In this document: positions 8,771 through 16,804 of the stretch, one piece after another
Numbering within the stretch: the stretch's first letter is position 1
Layout of the letters: every line of letters begins with the position of its first letter
Assembly: GCA_013152385.1 (NCBI GenBank)
Contig: JAADGL010000022.1
Span: 1-47,557, forward strand
DNA from: Acidobacteriota bacterium
Lineage (GTDB): Bacteria > Acidobacteriota > Holophagae > Thermotomaculales > Thermotomaculaceae
DNA: 47,557 nucleotides
Direction of reading: 5' to 3'
Program-made: the position numbers and the translations under genes
The notes under the pieces: model-generated
Seen by the model: only the letters and a program-made list of their open reading frames with translations
Database searches by the model: none
What the model was told of the DNA's origin: nothing

Positions 8771-9940
8771 ATGCGAAAATTCGGGCAACTACGGAATTAT
8801 TTAATCGTGGTATTTATGATGCCGACGCTTGTGGCATGCGGCGGGAACCGCGGCACCGGAAATTCAAACCCCACCGGGGCGGCAGCGGTAAAGGCGGAAA
8901 AAAATCAATGGGACGAATATGTTCCGAAACGAAGGGAAATCTGCCGGATTTCCCAGAATCCGTCGTGGGGAAAGGATATAAGAATTCAATATATTGCCCC
9001 GGTGGACGGGAAGAAGATGTATCTGATGGATGCCCGGCTGGAGCGCATTCTGATTGTGGACCGGGCGGGAAAACTTCTTCGGGGCTTTCTCGGGAAAGGC
9101 CAGGGGCCGGGCGAGTTTCAATTTGTAGCGAAAATTCAGGAATTCAACAATGAACTGTGGATTTCCGAAGCCCATAAACTGGACAGGTTTTCCATGGATG
9201 GAGAGCTTCGGGATGAATTTCGCTTTCAACATTACTATTTCGGGCAGACAGTTGTGCCGGGCCAGCGCTTTACCGGGGTTCTGGAGGTTTTGGAGGGAAG
9301 AAACTTCGATGCAAAACGTGAAAAAGAAGCCGGCCTCTGGAATATGAAAGAAAAAAGGCTCCGTTTATATCGCAAAAGCAGCAAATTGGGTATGGTTGGA
9401 ATTTATTTGACAAACGCCTATCTGGCCCTGCGTTTTGACGGGGGAATTGTACCGGATCTGCTTATGGCCGCCGACCCGGTTCGGAAACGGGTGTACATCT
9501 GCGAAAGCGACCGATACAGAATTGATGTGATAGCCCTGGACGGAAAGCCGATTCGGACCATCCGGCGTCACCCGGAACCGGTGCGGTTTACAACCCGGAA
9601 TAAAGAAGAAACCGTAGAGAGTTTCTCTGTCTCCGGAGTGGACCGGAATGCTGTAAAGAGAAAATTGATGAAACAATTTCCCGATTTTTTCTATCCGATA
9701 TCCGGAATCTTTGTAACTTCCGATGGATATCTGATGGTGAGGCGGAGAATCCGCCCGGGCCACAGCGGATTTGATATTTTCACCCCGAACGGCAATTATC
9801 TTGTTACCTGGGTAGATCCCGATGATTTGAGGCTTTCCGATGCTGTTTTCTTTACCCACGACCGCTTTGCCGTACTGGATGACAGCGGAGATCTGCCGGT
9901 TGCGGTGAAATATCAGGTGTTGCCGGGCAGGGGAAAGTGA
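8771..9940 (+). CDS. Six-bladed beta-propeller lipoprotein
   Basis: A 389-residue predicted lipoprotein. ATG 8771 is chosen because AGGAGGG lies just upstream and the N-terminus then shows a signal ending LVAC, with GG following the Cys. The body carries the GKGQGPGEF motif typical of the six-bladed propeller family that is abundant in Bacteroidota, Acidobacteriota and related phyla. Further NHL-like strands follow (RVYICESDRYRIDVIALDGKPIRTI and VTSDGYLMVRRRIR, given here only as guides). It ends without a recognisable catalytic domain. It sits 19 bases after the second RND gene and is probably co-transcribed with it. Function is unknown; surface or periplasmic ligand binding is an inference. 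Confidence 0.8.
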   Translation: MRKFGQLRNYLIVVFMMPTLVACGGNRGTGNSNPTGAAAVKAEKNQWDEYVPKRREICRISQNPSWGKDIRIQYIAPVDGKKMYLMDARLERILIVDRAGKLLRGFLGKGQGPGEFQFVAKIQEFNNELWISEAHKLDRFSMDGELRDEFRFQHYYFGQTVVPGQRFTGVLEVLEGRNFDAKREKEAGLWNMKEKRLRLYRKSSKLGMVGIYLTNAYLALRFDGGIVPDLLMAADPVRKRVYICESDRYRIDVIALDGKPIRTIRRHPEPVRFTTRNKEETVESFSVSGVDRNAVKRKLMKQFPDFFYPISGIFVTSDGYLMVRRRIRPGHSGFDIFTPNGNYLVTWVDPDDLRLSDAVFFTHDRFAVLDDSGDLPVAVKYQVLPGRGK

Positions 9941-9994
9941 CGGGACAATCTGAATCCATACACTGTGTAATCATCTGAATCCTTCTTTTCCCCT

Positions 9995-10756
9995 CTATCC
10001 GGCATCCCGGCTTGTCCGGGCAGTGGCGGTGAGGGCGGTGAGTTCTTTCAGAGCAAGTGCCGGACGGCTGCCGGGGTGGCGCTGAAAAACCGGTTCATGA
10101 TGAACCATGGATTCGCCGATGAGGGAAGATCGGGGAATGAGTGTGCCGCTGAATTCTACTTTTCGGTGACGCTTTTCCACGTATCGGCGCGCCTGCTCGG
10201 CAAGGGCCCGGGTTCGGGCTACCTGGTTGAATATCACCTGCACATCCACGTCAAAATCCTGAAAGTCCCGGAGCATCATCACAATATCCGCCCCGGTGGC
10301 GGGGCCGGGGATAAAGGGCATCAGCACAGCGTCACTGAAATTCCACGCGTTTACGGAAAAGAGGTTGTAGGCCGGCCCGGTATCAAGAATGATAAAATCG
10401 TGTTCACTTTTTGCCGGCAGCAGCTTTTTTTTCAGTTTCATGTATGAAAAGGGTTTGCTGAGCATATGATAATCCATTCCCGCCAATTCGTCCGTGGCCG
10501 GGATGAGATAGAGGTTCCGGCTTATAAACAGCGTACTTTTCCACCACGTAGTGCTTCGGGTAAGGATGTCCTTGACAGAATACGTGATAAGGTCTTCCCG
10601 CCGGCCCATTGCGCGGGTGAGGGAGGCTTTTGGGTCAATATCCACTGCGAGGACTTTATAGCCCAGCATGGCCAGCCCGTGGCTCAGGTGGAAAGCGATG
10701 GTTGTTTTTCCGGTTCCACCGAGCGGGTTGCTGATACTGATAACAGTTGCCTGCAT
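9995..10756 (-). CDS. Orphan ParA/Soj-like ATPase with atypical P-loop
   Basis: A 253-residue member of the ParA/MinD (SIMIBI) ATPase class. The P-loop is NPLGGTGKTT (residues 10-19), the Walker A' motif VDIDPKAS is at about 38-45, and the Walker B-like FIILDTGPA is at 121-129. The deviant Walker A of this class normally reads KGGxGKT, where the first Lys reaches across the ATP-sandwich dimer. Here that position is Leu12, confirmed by reading the codons on the minus strand. No parB-like gene or parS-like site is near, so a chromosome-segregation role is not supported. The gene lies 106 bases downstream of the WD40-like gene on the same strand. Confidence 0.8.
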   Translation of the reverse strand: MQATVISISNPLGGTGKTTIAFHLSHGLAMLGYKVLAVDIDPKASLTRAMGRREDLITYSVKDILTRSTTWWKSTLFISRNLYLIPATDELAGMDYHMLSKPFSYMKLKKKLLPAKSEHDFIILDTGPAYNLFSVNAWNFSDAVLMPFIPGPATGADIVMMLRDFQDFDVDVQVIFNQVARTRALAEQARRYVEKRHRKVEFSGTLIPRSSLIGESMVHHEPVFQRHPGSRPALALKELTALTATARTSRDAG

Positions 10757-10862
10757 AGTGTTCTCCTCTCTGGCGTTTCGCCGGATAAATTTCTCCCCTC
10801 TTCATAAGGTAGGCGAAAACGGGATGGAAACCGGTAATCTGTGTCACAAAAGCGGAAATATT

Positions 10863-12014
10863 TCAGTTTTTCGCTTTCAGGTGAGATTTACAGAATTTTT
10901 TAATGGGAATAAAGTATAAATCTACCTGATCCATGGTCCGTGCGATGGTTTTTGACGCGTTCCCGAATACGTGACGGCCCCATGCCGCCATTACAATGCA
11001 GCGTCCGTCCGGCGTGACGGCAAAGTTGCCGGCAGTCAGTGCCCCCCTGTTTCTCTGGACCGTTTTCCCGGTTTTTCTCTTTGAAAGGTCAATGGTTTTG
11101 AACAGGGAACCTTCATCGTCTTCAAATTGGCAGATAAGATAGTTATCGGCTGCCGGGCTGAATGCGAGGGTCATTTCTTTCAGGCCTGCGGAGAAGAGAT
11201 AAACGCGTTTTTTCAGGAGAACACTGCCGGTTTTCATATCCAGAAGAAGCAGTGCCCCTTTTCCGTAGGTGGCGGCGAGAATTTGGCTGTTCCGGGAAAA
11301 CGATAATGAGCAGAAGCGCTGTGTCAGTGTAGTTCTGGACTGGAATTGGTACAAAGGTGTCCAGCCCGGCAGTTTCCAGACTGAAATTCTGCCTTTGTCC
11401 GTGCTGATTGCCGCGATTTCTCCGGACAGGGATACAGCCACACTCACAACCCGCCGTTTACCGCATCCTTTTCGAATAAGTTCTCTGCCGGTATGGGTGT
11501 CAAAGATGACAATTCCGTTGCCTCCGTCCGGGGAGATGATGCGGTTTCCGTCCGGTGTCAGTGCGAATGCCTGGCTGGAAAAAAGAGGCCGGCTGCCGCG
11601 GATGTCTCCGGTACGGATTATTCTGCGGGTACCGTTCTCCATGTTATAAAGGGTGATGCTGCCGTCAATGGCTTTCCACACAATCCGGTTCCGGTCCGGA
11701 AAACCCAATGCGATAATGCCGGTGGCGGCGGGGTTTTTCAATTCGCCGGTGTACATGCTGCTCCAGTCTCCATCACTTTCTCCGGTGGCATAAAGTGCGA
11801 TACGGCCGGTTTTTCCGATGCTGTCCAAAGGGATTCCTTTCCTGATTTTCCGAAGTTTGGATATTTTGTAGTTCTGCGGCGAAAATGCCACCGCTGTCAG
11901 GGTGCCGTCCGGAGACATGGCCAGCGCGGCGGGGATTTCCGGATTAAAGAAATTTCCCCCGAAAATCGAAACGGTAAAACAGAGGATCAACAGCGTGGAG
12001 ACAAAAAATTTCAT
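10863..12014 (-). CDS. Secreted WD40-like beta-propeller protein
   Basis: A 383-residue protein with an N-terminal signal peptide (KFFVSTLLILCFTVSIFGG). It has repeated blades of the type AMSPDGTLTAVAFSP, ALTPDGNRIISPDGG, SLSGEIAAISTDKGRISVWK and FAVTPDGRCIVMAAWG. These are the SPDG turns of WD40/PD40-type propellers, so a seven-bladed propeller located outside the cytoplasm is likely. There is no enzymatic domain. It is divergent from lexA, and the parA-like gene lies downstream on the same strand. Its function is unknown; propellers of this class usually bind protein or cell-wall ligands. Confidence 0.7.
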   Translation of the reverse strand: MKFFVSTLLILCFTVSIFGGNFFNPEIPAALAMSPDGTLTAVAFSPQNYKISKLRKIRKGIPLDSIGKTGRIALYATGESDGDWSSMYTGELKNPAATGIIALGFPDRNRIVWKAIDGSITLYNMENGTRRIIRTGDIRGSRPLFSSQAFALTPDGNRIISPDGGNGIVIFDTHTGRELIRKGCGKRRVVSVAVSLSGEIAAISTDKGRISVWKLPGWTPLYQFQSRTTLTQRFCSLSFSRNSQILAATYGKGALLLLDMKTGSVLLKKRVYLFSAGLKEMTLAFSPAADNYLICQFEDDEGSLFKTIDLSKRKTGKTVQRNRGALTAGNFAVTPDGRCIVMAAWGRHVFGNASKTIARTMDQVDLYFIPIKKFCKSHLKAKN

Positions 12015-12085
12015 ACATGTTCCCGAATGTGTTCATTTCCGGTGCCGGTTTATTGTACCACCGGGGCGGTTTTTTTGCCGAATGT

Positions 12086-12114
12086 TTGTGAATTTTCTTG
12101 TTTTTTCGTTTAAT
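12086..12114 (+). promoter_or_regulatory. Possible lexA promoter
   Basis: TTGTGA (12086-12091) and TTTAAT (12109-12114) are separated by 17 bases, 71 bases before the lexA start. Matches to consensus are four and five of six. The octamer CCGAATGT occurs twice nearby, at about 12023-12030 and 12078-12085. The second copy abuts the -35, so it is a candidate operator, though not a known LexA box. Confidence 0.35.
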
Positions 12115-12185
12115 TTCGGTATTCTTGGGTAGGGATTGGTGTTTTTTCTTTTTTTATTGATTTTTATTTTCTCAGGGAGGTATTC

Positions 12186-12770
12186 ATGGAACTGACCCGG
12201 AAGCAGTTGCAGTTGATGGATTGTATAAAAAAGCAGATGGCGGAAACCGGTGTATTCCCCACTTTGCGGGAGTTGGCGGATTGCATGGGAATCCGTTCCC
12301 TTTCCACAGTTCATGAGCATATCCGAAAACTGCGTGAAAAAGGAGTGGCGCTGATGCCGGTGGCGGAAGTATTGAATCCCCCCGCTTCTCCCGTTTCCAT
12401 TCCCCTCTTCGGCTGGGTGGTGGCGGGTATTCCTTCCGATGTCTGTGAATTTCAGGAAAATATCGAGGTTCCCACCGGATTGGTACCCAATCCCGCCCGG
12501 ACTTATGCGTTGCGGATTACCGGGGATTCCATGATTGACGAGCATATCTGTGAAGGGGATGTGGTGATTGTGGAAAAACGGGATACGGCCCGGGACGGCG
12601 ACATTGTAATTGCGTTGGTAAATGGAAGGGAAACCACAGTGAAGCGTTTCCGAAAAGAGGGGGAGCTGGCGGTTCTGGCCCCGGCGAATCACAGCATGAC
12701 ACCGATTCGGGTACCGCTGGTGGATGTCGAAATTCAGGGTGTTGTCATTGGCGTTGTCCGGAAATATTAA
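12186..12770 (+). CDS. lexA: LexA, SOS-response repressor and self-cleaving protease
   Basis: A 194-residue LexA. The N-terminal winged helix-turn-helix (about residues 1-60) reads LTRKQLQLMDCIKK through FPTLRELADCMGI. The C-terminal S24 peptidase domain has the self-cleavage pair Ala80-Gly81 (WVVAGIP), the catalytic Ser115 in TGDSMIDEHI and the catalytic Lys153 in TTVKRF. All elements for RecA-stimulated autocleavage are present. A strong GGGAGGT lies seven bases before the ATG. The DNA polymerase IV gene 1.7 kb downstream is a plausible regulon member. I could not find a convincing LexA box of the GAAC-N4-GTTC, CTG-N10-CAG or GTTC-N7-GTTC type at either gene. Confidence 0.96.
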   Translation: MELTRKQLQLMDCIKKQMAETGVFPTLRELADCMGIRSLSTVHEHIRKLREKGVALMPVAEVLNPPASPVSIPLFGWVVAGIPSDVCEFQENIEVPTGLVPNPARTYALRITGDSMIDEHICEGDVVIVEKRDTARDGDIVIALVNGRETTVKRFRKEGELAVLAPANHSMTPIRVPLVDVEIQGVVIGVVRKY

Positions 12771-12853
12771 TCAGAACTAATGGATATTGGAAAAAGAGGG
12801 AATGGCCAATCTCCCTTTCTTGCGTGCATGCGCCTTCATTTACTCTTTTTCCT

Positions 12854-13810
12854 CTATTTCTCTGTTATTTTAGAAATCGGAAGTTTGAGGATAGACTCAT
12901 TGTCTTTATCAAAAAGTATTAAAATATTATTGATTATACCCGCCAATGCTTTCACGCTGTCCTTGAATGCTACCTTTGTGATTTTCTTGTTTTCTATTCG
13001 ATATAGAAATGTCGTGTTTTTATGGGTGGATGAATCTGTCTGCACATAGGTCAGGAATATGATATTTTGATGTGTTTTCATTGAATTGAAATATCCCAGG
13101 GTTTCAAGTGTAACAGTGTCGCCCTCTACGCTGATTTTTCCTTCATTTTTCACAGGGAGTCTTTGTCTGTCAATAATTTCCCCGTTCTCACGGATTATGG
13201 TAATTGTTCCCTTATCATTCAGCATAATGAAATCACCATTTTGTTTTATGCAATAAAGATTATTAGACCAAAACTTGGCCCCATTGATGGTTCGGACAAA
13301 AGATAACCGACGCGTTACAACTGTTGTTTTTATCACTTTTCTTGATTGTTCATCAATCTGCTGTGCAAATGTAATGGGTGGGAATCTACCGTTATTCTGG
13401 AAAAAAACAACGATTCCACCATTCTTTTTCTCTATTGTCGTAATGGGTTTTCTAAATTGAATTTCACCCTTGAAAACGCCGTTAAAATTGTAGAAATTTA
13501 TTTTTCTTTTTCTTTTATCGCAAACAACAAGAGTGTCCTGAAAAAGTAAAATAGCTCCTGGATTGTTGAAAAAATTATTACTTAGTTCTCCAGGACCCTG
13601 GCCAATTGAGAGGGGAATGCTTCTGGTTACATTCTTGTAATTGGCAGATAGAATCTTCAGGCCGCGTTTTCCACCATCCAGAACCACTGTTGTGCCATCG
13701 CAACAGTAAACATAAAGAGGGTATGAAATTTCCCTGGGAAGCGCTATTTCGCTTTGACATTTCACTGTGACACTCATCAGCAATACGGTACAAAATATTA
13801 AATATTTCAC
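12854..13810 (-). CDS. Secreted six-bladed beta-propeller protein
   Basis: A 318-residue protein starting at GTG 13810, with AGGAG ten bases upstream. It has a signal sequence (KYLIFCTVLLMSVTVKC; Cys18 could be lipidated) and the family motif SIGQGPGEL at about residue 70. That motif is shared with the propeller lipoprotein at 8771-9940, although overall identity looks low. Codon use is markedly more AT-rich than in neighbouring genes, suggesting a different origin. It lies 24 bases downstream of a cysteine-rich mini-gene on the same strand. In Bacteroidota, propellers of this broad class are often paired with tiny secreted peptides, which makes the pairing notable. Function is unknown. Confidence 0.75.
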   Translation of the reverse strand: MKYLIFCTVLLMSVTVKCQSEIALPREISYPLYVYCCDGTTVVLDGGKRGLKILSANYKNVTRSIPLSIGQGPGELSNNFFNNPGAILLFQDTLVVCDKRKRKINFYNFNGVFKGEIQFRKPITTIEKKNGGIVVFFQNNGRFPPITFAQQIDEQSRKVIKTTVVTRRLSFVRTINGAKFWSNNLYCIKQNGDFIMLNDKGTITIIRENGEIIDRQRLPVKNEGKISVEGDTVTLETLGYFNSMKTHQNIIFLTYVQTDSSTHKNTTFLYRIENKKITKVAFKDSVKALAGIINNILILFDKDNESILKLPISKITEK

Positions 13811-13834
13811 TCTATTTACTCCTGATTGATATTC

Positions 13835-13957
13835 CTATCCCAAAGCACCGCAACAGGGGGGCACACAGCATTCTCCACAACTCATATTAACGGCACATCC
13901 ACAAGCTTTCCATCCATTACAAGTTATACAACATTTCCCACCAACGCCAGTTGCCAT
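13835..13957 (-). CDS. Cysteine-rich 40-residue peptide with a Gly-Gly motif
   Basis: A 40-codon frame from ATG 13957 encodes a peptide with ten cysteines in its last 33 residues. The cysteines fall in CC, C-x2-C-type and CxC spacings (KCCITCNGWKACGC, then SCGECCVPPCCGALG). Just before the first Cys is TGVGG, resembling a double-glycine leader-cleavage site. The frame stays open upstream to about 14071 and reads IKVIEILGIENTPNRIKGF, which could be leader sequence, but I see no ATG, GTG or TTG there and no good ribosome-binding site for ATG 13957. So the start is uncertain, and a frameshifted or decayed longer precursor is possible. It could be a RiPP-like or disulfide-rich secreted peptide, or a metal binder. 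It lies 24 bases before the propeller gene. Confidence 0.5.
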   Translation of the reverse strand: MATGVGGKCCITCNGWKACGCAVNMSCGECCVPPCCGALG

Positions 13958-14433
13958 ATTTGTTTTTTCAAAACCCTTTATTCTGTTTGGTGTATTTTCT
14001 ATTCCTAAAATTTCAATTACCTTTATGTCGGAAGTTGGTTGGGAATGACCGGTCCTAAGAATTCGTTTTGATTATCAAAATATTTTTTAATTCATGATCT
14101 CCATTCAAAATAGGAGTGATGCTCTATAAAAAAATGTGTGTGTTGATTTTTTTAATAATTAAAGCATGGCCTTTTGCTTTTCTTGTCCGCGGTCTCTGTC
14201 TTTCCAACGGCGTGTCTTTCTCTGTCTTGAACACTCTCTCTTCTGGCGAAAAAAAAGGAAATGTAGGATAATCGGAGAATCGGCATAAGGAGGGGATATG
14301 GGTTACACGATACCTGTGGATCGGAACTTTATGGGATGTGGGGATGGGCGTTGGAAAGAGAAGGAATGATTGATGTTATGATTTTTCTTTTCCCTGTTTC
14401 AACACCTGTGCCGATTGTTGGCAGGGGCCGGTT
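13958..14433. other. Intergenic region between the Cys-rich peptide and dinB
   Basis: About 475 AT-rich bases without a supported gene apart from the open extension of the Cys-rich frame (to about 14071, minus strand). On the plus strand an extended -10, TGTTATGAT, lies at 14374-14382, with TTGGAA at 14351-14356 spaced rather long (20 bases). It is a possible dinB promoter. I see no tRNA or strong hairpin. Confidence 0.3.
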
Positions 14434-15549
14434 ATGCTGAATGGAATTGATTCTGTTTTTGCCCATGTGGATATGGATTCGTTTTTTGTGTCGGTGGAGC
14501 TGGCCCGTCACCCTGAACTGGCGGGTAAACGGGTTGTGGTGGGAGGCGGCCGGGGCAGCCGGCCGGGGGTTGTTGCCGCAGCTTCCTATGAGGCAAGGGC
14601 TTTTGGTGTACGTTCCGGGATTTCCGTTCTTGAAGCAAAACGCCGCTGTCCCGGCCTGGTGATTATCCGGCCTGATCATCAGCTGTATGAGTCGGTTTCC
14701 CGGAATGTGATGGAGATTTTGAGAGGAATTACACCGGATATTCAGGTTTTGTCTGTGGATGAAGCGCTGCTGGATTTAAAGGGTGTATTGCGTCTGTGGG
14801 GCCCGCCCATGGCAATCGCAGGTCGAATTCACCGGGAAGTTCAGCGGAAAGCCGGCGTGCCGTGCTCCATCGGCCTTGCCCGGTTTCCCCTTGTGGCAAA
14901 GGTGGCATCCCGTTTGGCAAAACAAAACGGTATCTGTATGATTTTGCCCCGGGAAGAAGAGGCGTTTCTTTACGATCACCGGATTTCCATGATGCCGGGC
15001 GTGGGCCGGGCGACATCGGCATATTTGAAGTATTTTGATGTTGTTACAGTTGGGGATCTGGTGAATCGGGCACCGCTTTTCTGGGAGCGGTTGCTTTTGA
15101 CCCGGCCGGTGGAAAATCCTTTTCCCAAATCAATTTCATCGGAATTGACGCTGGATAGAGATACGCAGGACAGAAAGGCGGTGCGGGCGGTACTTCGAAA
15201 CCTCTGCCGGAAGGCGGCATACAGGATGAGAAACCGGGGGCTGAAAGCGGGCGGGATTTCAGTCCGGGTCCGGTACGGGGATTTTCAGTGTTTCGAGCGG
15301 CATCAGACAGGGACAGAGCTGCGTTATGATTTTGAAATAATAAAGCTGGCTGAAGTTTTGTTTAAAGCGGCGGATTGTTTTCCCCTGCCTGTCCGGCTGG
15401 TGGGGGTTCGCCTGGCCCCTCTTTCGGTTGACGGGGGAAGCAGGGCCCTTGCGGTGGCGCCCCGCAGCCGTGCTGCGGCTGCTTTGTACCGGACAATGGA
15501 CAGGATTCAAAAGAGGTACGGACACGGAGCTCTGTTGCATGGGCGGTAA
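14434..15549 (+). CDS. dinB: DNA polymerase IV (Y-family translesion polymerase)
   Basis: A 371-residue error-prone polymerase. The palm motif VDMDSFFVSVE carries catalytic Asp13, and LSVDEALLDL carries the Asp109-Glu110 pair. The fingers read VAAASYEARAFGVRSGIS, the thumb helix-hairpin-helix is around MMPGVGRATSAYLKYF, and a little-finger domain completes the protein. The C-terminus (DRIQKRYGHGALLHGR) is typical, but I do not see the usual QLSLF-type clamp-binding tail. GCAGGGG sits seven bases before the ATG. It probably belongs to the SOS regulon with the nearby lexA, though no operator is visible. Confidence 0.95.
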   Translation: MLNGIDSVFAHVDMDSFFVSVELARHPELAGKRVVVGGGRGSRPGVVAAASYEARAFGVRSGISVLEAKRRCPGLVIIRPDHQLYESVSRNVMEILRGITPDIQVLSVDEALLDLKGVLRLWGPPMAIAGRIHREVQRKAGVPCSIGLARFPLVAKVASRLAKQNGICMILPREEEAFLYDHRISMMPGVGRATSAYLKYFDVVTVGDLVNRAPLFWERLLLTRPVENPFPKSISSELTLDRDTQDRKAVRAVLRNLCRKAAYRMRNRGLKAGGISVRVRYGDFQCFERHQTGTELRYDFEIIKLAEVLFKAADCFPLPVRLVGVRLAPLSVDGGSRALAVAPRSRAAAALYRTMDRIQKRYGHGALLHGR

Positions 15550-15728
15550 TAATAAACCGGAATAGAATTGAGTTAAAAATCGGCAGGGCCAGGGAGTTGT
15601 TTCCATTTTCTTTTTCCGGCCCCGGTCTTAAAGTTGGTGTTGTCTTTTTTTATCTCCCTTCCCATTCTTTTTTGTGTTTGCTACAATGTTTTTATTAAGT
15701 CTTTTTGAGAGGGGAGTTGTATAAAAAA

Positions 15729-16781
15729 GTGACGCAGTTGAATGAGAGAGAAGAACGAATTCTTAAAATTTTAATTGAGCGGCACATCCAGACCCGGGAG
15801 GCATTGAGTTCCGGTGCCGTAGCTGTTCTTTATTCGGAGAACGGGCGTTCTCTTTCTTCCGCGACTGTGCGAAATGTTCTTCATCTCCTTGAAGAAAAGG
15901 GTTTTCTTCACAAATCGCATCTCTCGTCCGGCCGGGTGCCGACCCGAAAGGGTTTCCGTTTTTACGTCAATCAACTGGTGGAGCAATACTATCGCCTGGA
16001 ACTGCCGCCGGATGCCGAAGCGCACCTTTCCGGTTATATCCGGGATATTTCGGATACCCGTTCACTGCTGGTGCAATATCTGGATTTTCTGAAAGATGAA
16101 ACCGGATTTGTGTCTCTGCTGGTTTTTCCCAGTTTGTTCAATATGCGTTTGTCCCGGGTGGAGTTTGTCCGTTTGTCTCCCCGGCGCCTTCTGATGGTTG
16201 TGATTACCGGAAGCAAGATGTATCGGCAGATTCCGGTGGAGCTTGACCGGGATATTTCCTATGAAGAGCTGATTTCGGTAAACCGCTACTTGAACCGGGA
16301 GTTTCCGGGCAAGACTTTGTTCCAGATTCGTCAAAGCCTGATTCGGGGAATGAAAAAACGGGTGGAGCAGATTGATACCCTTGCAAGGAGTATTCTTTCC
16401 TCTTCTTTCCGGGAAATTGAACGGATGGATGCCGGAGAAGACAAGCTGGTGGTCCGCGGGATGGCTAATCTGGTTTCACGGGAGGATATGCGCAATCTCC
16501 GTCAGCTGCAGGATTTGGTTCTTTGCGTGGAAGAGAAGCATAACCTGGTGGAGCTGATCAATACCTGTATGGATAGAGATGTGACCGTGTTTCTCGGGGG
16601 TAAAATTGCGGACAATTATTCTATGGTGATTTCTCCGTACGGGATTGGCAGCGGGATTAAAGGGGCTTTCGGGCTGTTGGGGCCGGTTTGCATGGATTAT
16701 CGCCGGGTTTTTTCAACAATGCGCCTGATGACCGGAACCCTGATGAACGCGATTATGCAGAAAAATATGCGAAATGAATAA
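15729..16781 (+). CDS. hrcA: HrcA, heat-inducible transcription repressor
   Basis: About 350 residues. The N-terminal winged helix (QLNEREERILKILIERHI through SSATVRNVLHLLEEKGFL) is followed by SSGRVPTRKGFRFYVNQL, the family hallmark, and a GAF-like C-terminal domain ending in PYGIGSGIKGAFGLLGP and MDYRRVFSTMRLM. I favour GTG 15729, because HrcA proteins begin right at LNER. TTG 15717 or TTG 15705 would also be in frame, and the GAGGGGAG at 15709-15716 is slightly far (12 bases) from the GTG. HrcA normally binds CIRCE inverted repeats (TTAGCACTC-N9-GAGTGCTAA), but none is present upstream, so its operator here must differ or lie elsewhere. It is first in the heat-shock operon. Confidence 0.93.
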   Translation: MTQLNEREERILKILIERHIQTREALSSGAVAVLYSENGRSLSSATVRNVLHLLEEKGFLHKSHLSSGRVPTRKGFRFYVNQLVEQYYRLELPPDAEAHLSGYIRDISDTRSLLVQYLDFLKDETGFVSLLVFPSLFNMRLSRVEFVRLSPRRLLMVVITGSKMYRQIPVELDRDISYEELISVNRYLNREFPGKTLFQIRQSLIRGMKKRVEQIDTLARSILSSSFREIERMDAGEDKLVVRGMANLVSREDMRNLRQLQDLVLCVEEKHNLVELINTCMDRDVTVFLGGKIADNYSMVISPYGIGSGIKGAFGLLGPVCMDYRRVFSTMRLMTGTLMNAIMQKNMRNE

Positions 16782-16804
16782 AAATAGAAAGCGAGGAGTA
16801 TGAG

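Noticed and set aside
12016-12035. Possible SOS box GTTC-N8-GTTC upstream of lexA
   Set aside because: The known alphaproteobacterial box needs a 7-base spacer, and the motif overlaps the ribosome-binding site of the divergent WD40-like gene, which explains the GGGAAC by itself.
12041-12075. CCGGTG/CACCGG hairpin followed by a T-run upstream of lexA
   Set aside because: The T-run is separated from the stem by GGCGG and the loop is 14 bases; no upstream plus-strand transcript needs terminating here. An attenuator cannot be excluded but is unsupported.
12785-12815. Weak hairpin AGGGA/TCCCT between convergent lexA and propeller genes
   Set aside because: The stem is only five bases with a 10-base loop; not a credible terminator without energy calculation.
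13826-14008. 60-codon plus-strand frame opposite the Cys-rich peptide
   Set aside because: Low-complexity Ser/Thr composition, no ribosome-binding site; the opposite strand has the patterned cysteines.
15625-15670. Heat-shock sigma-32-like promoter (CTTAAA, then CCCATT) before hrcA
   Set aside because: Spacing is about 28 bases against the required 11-16.
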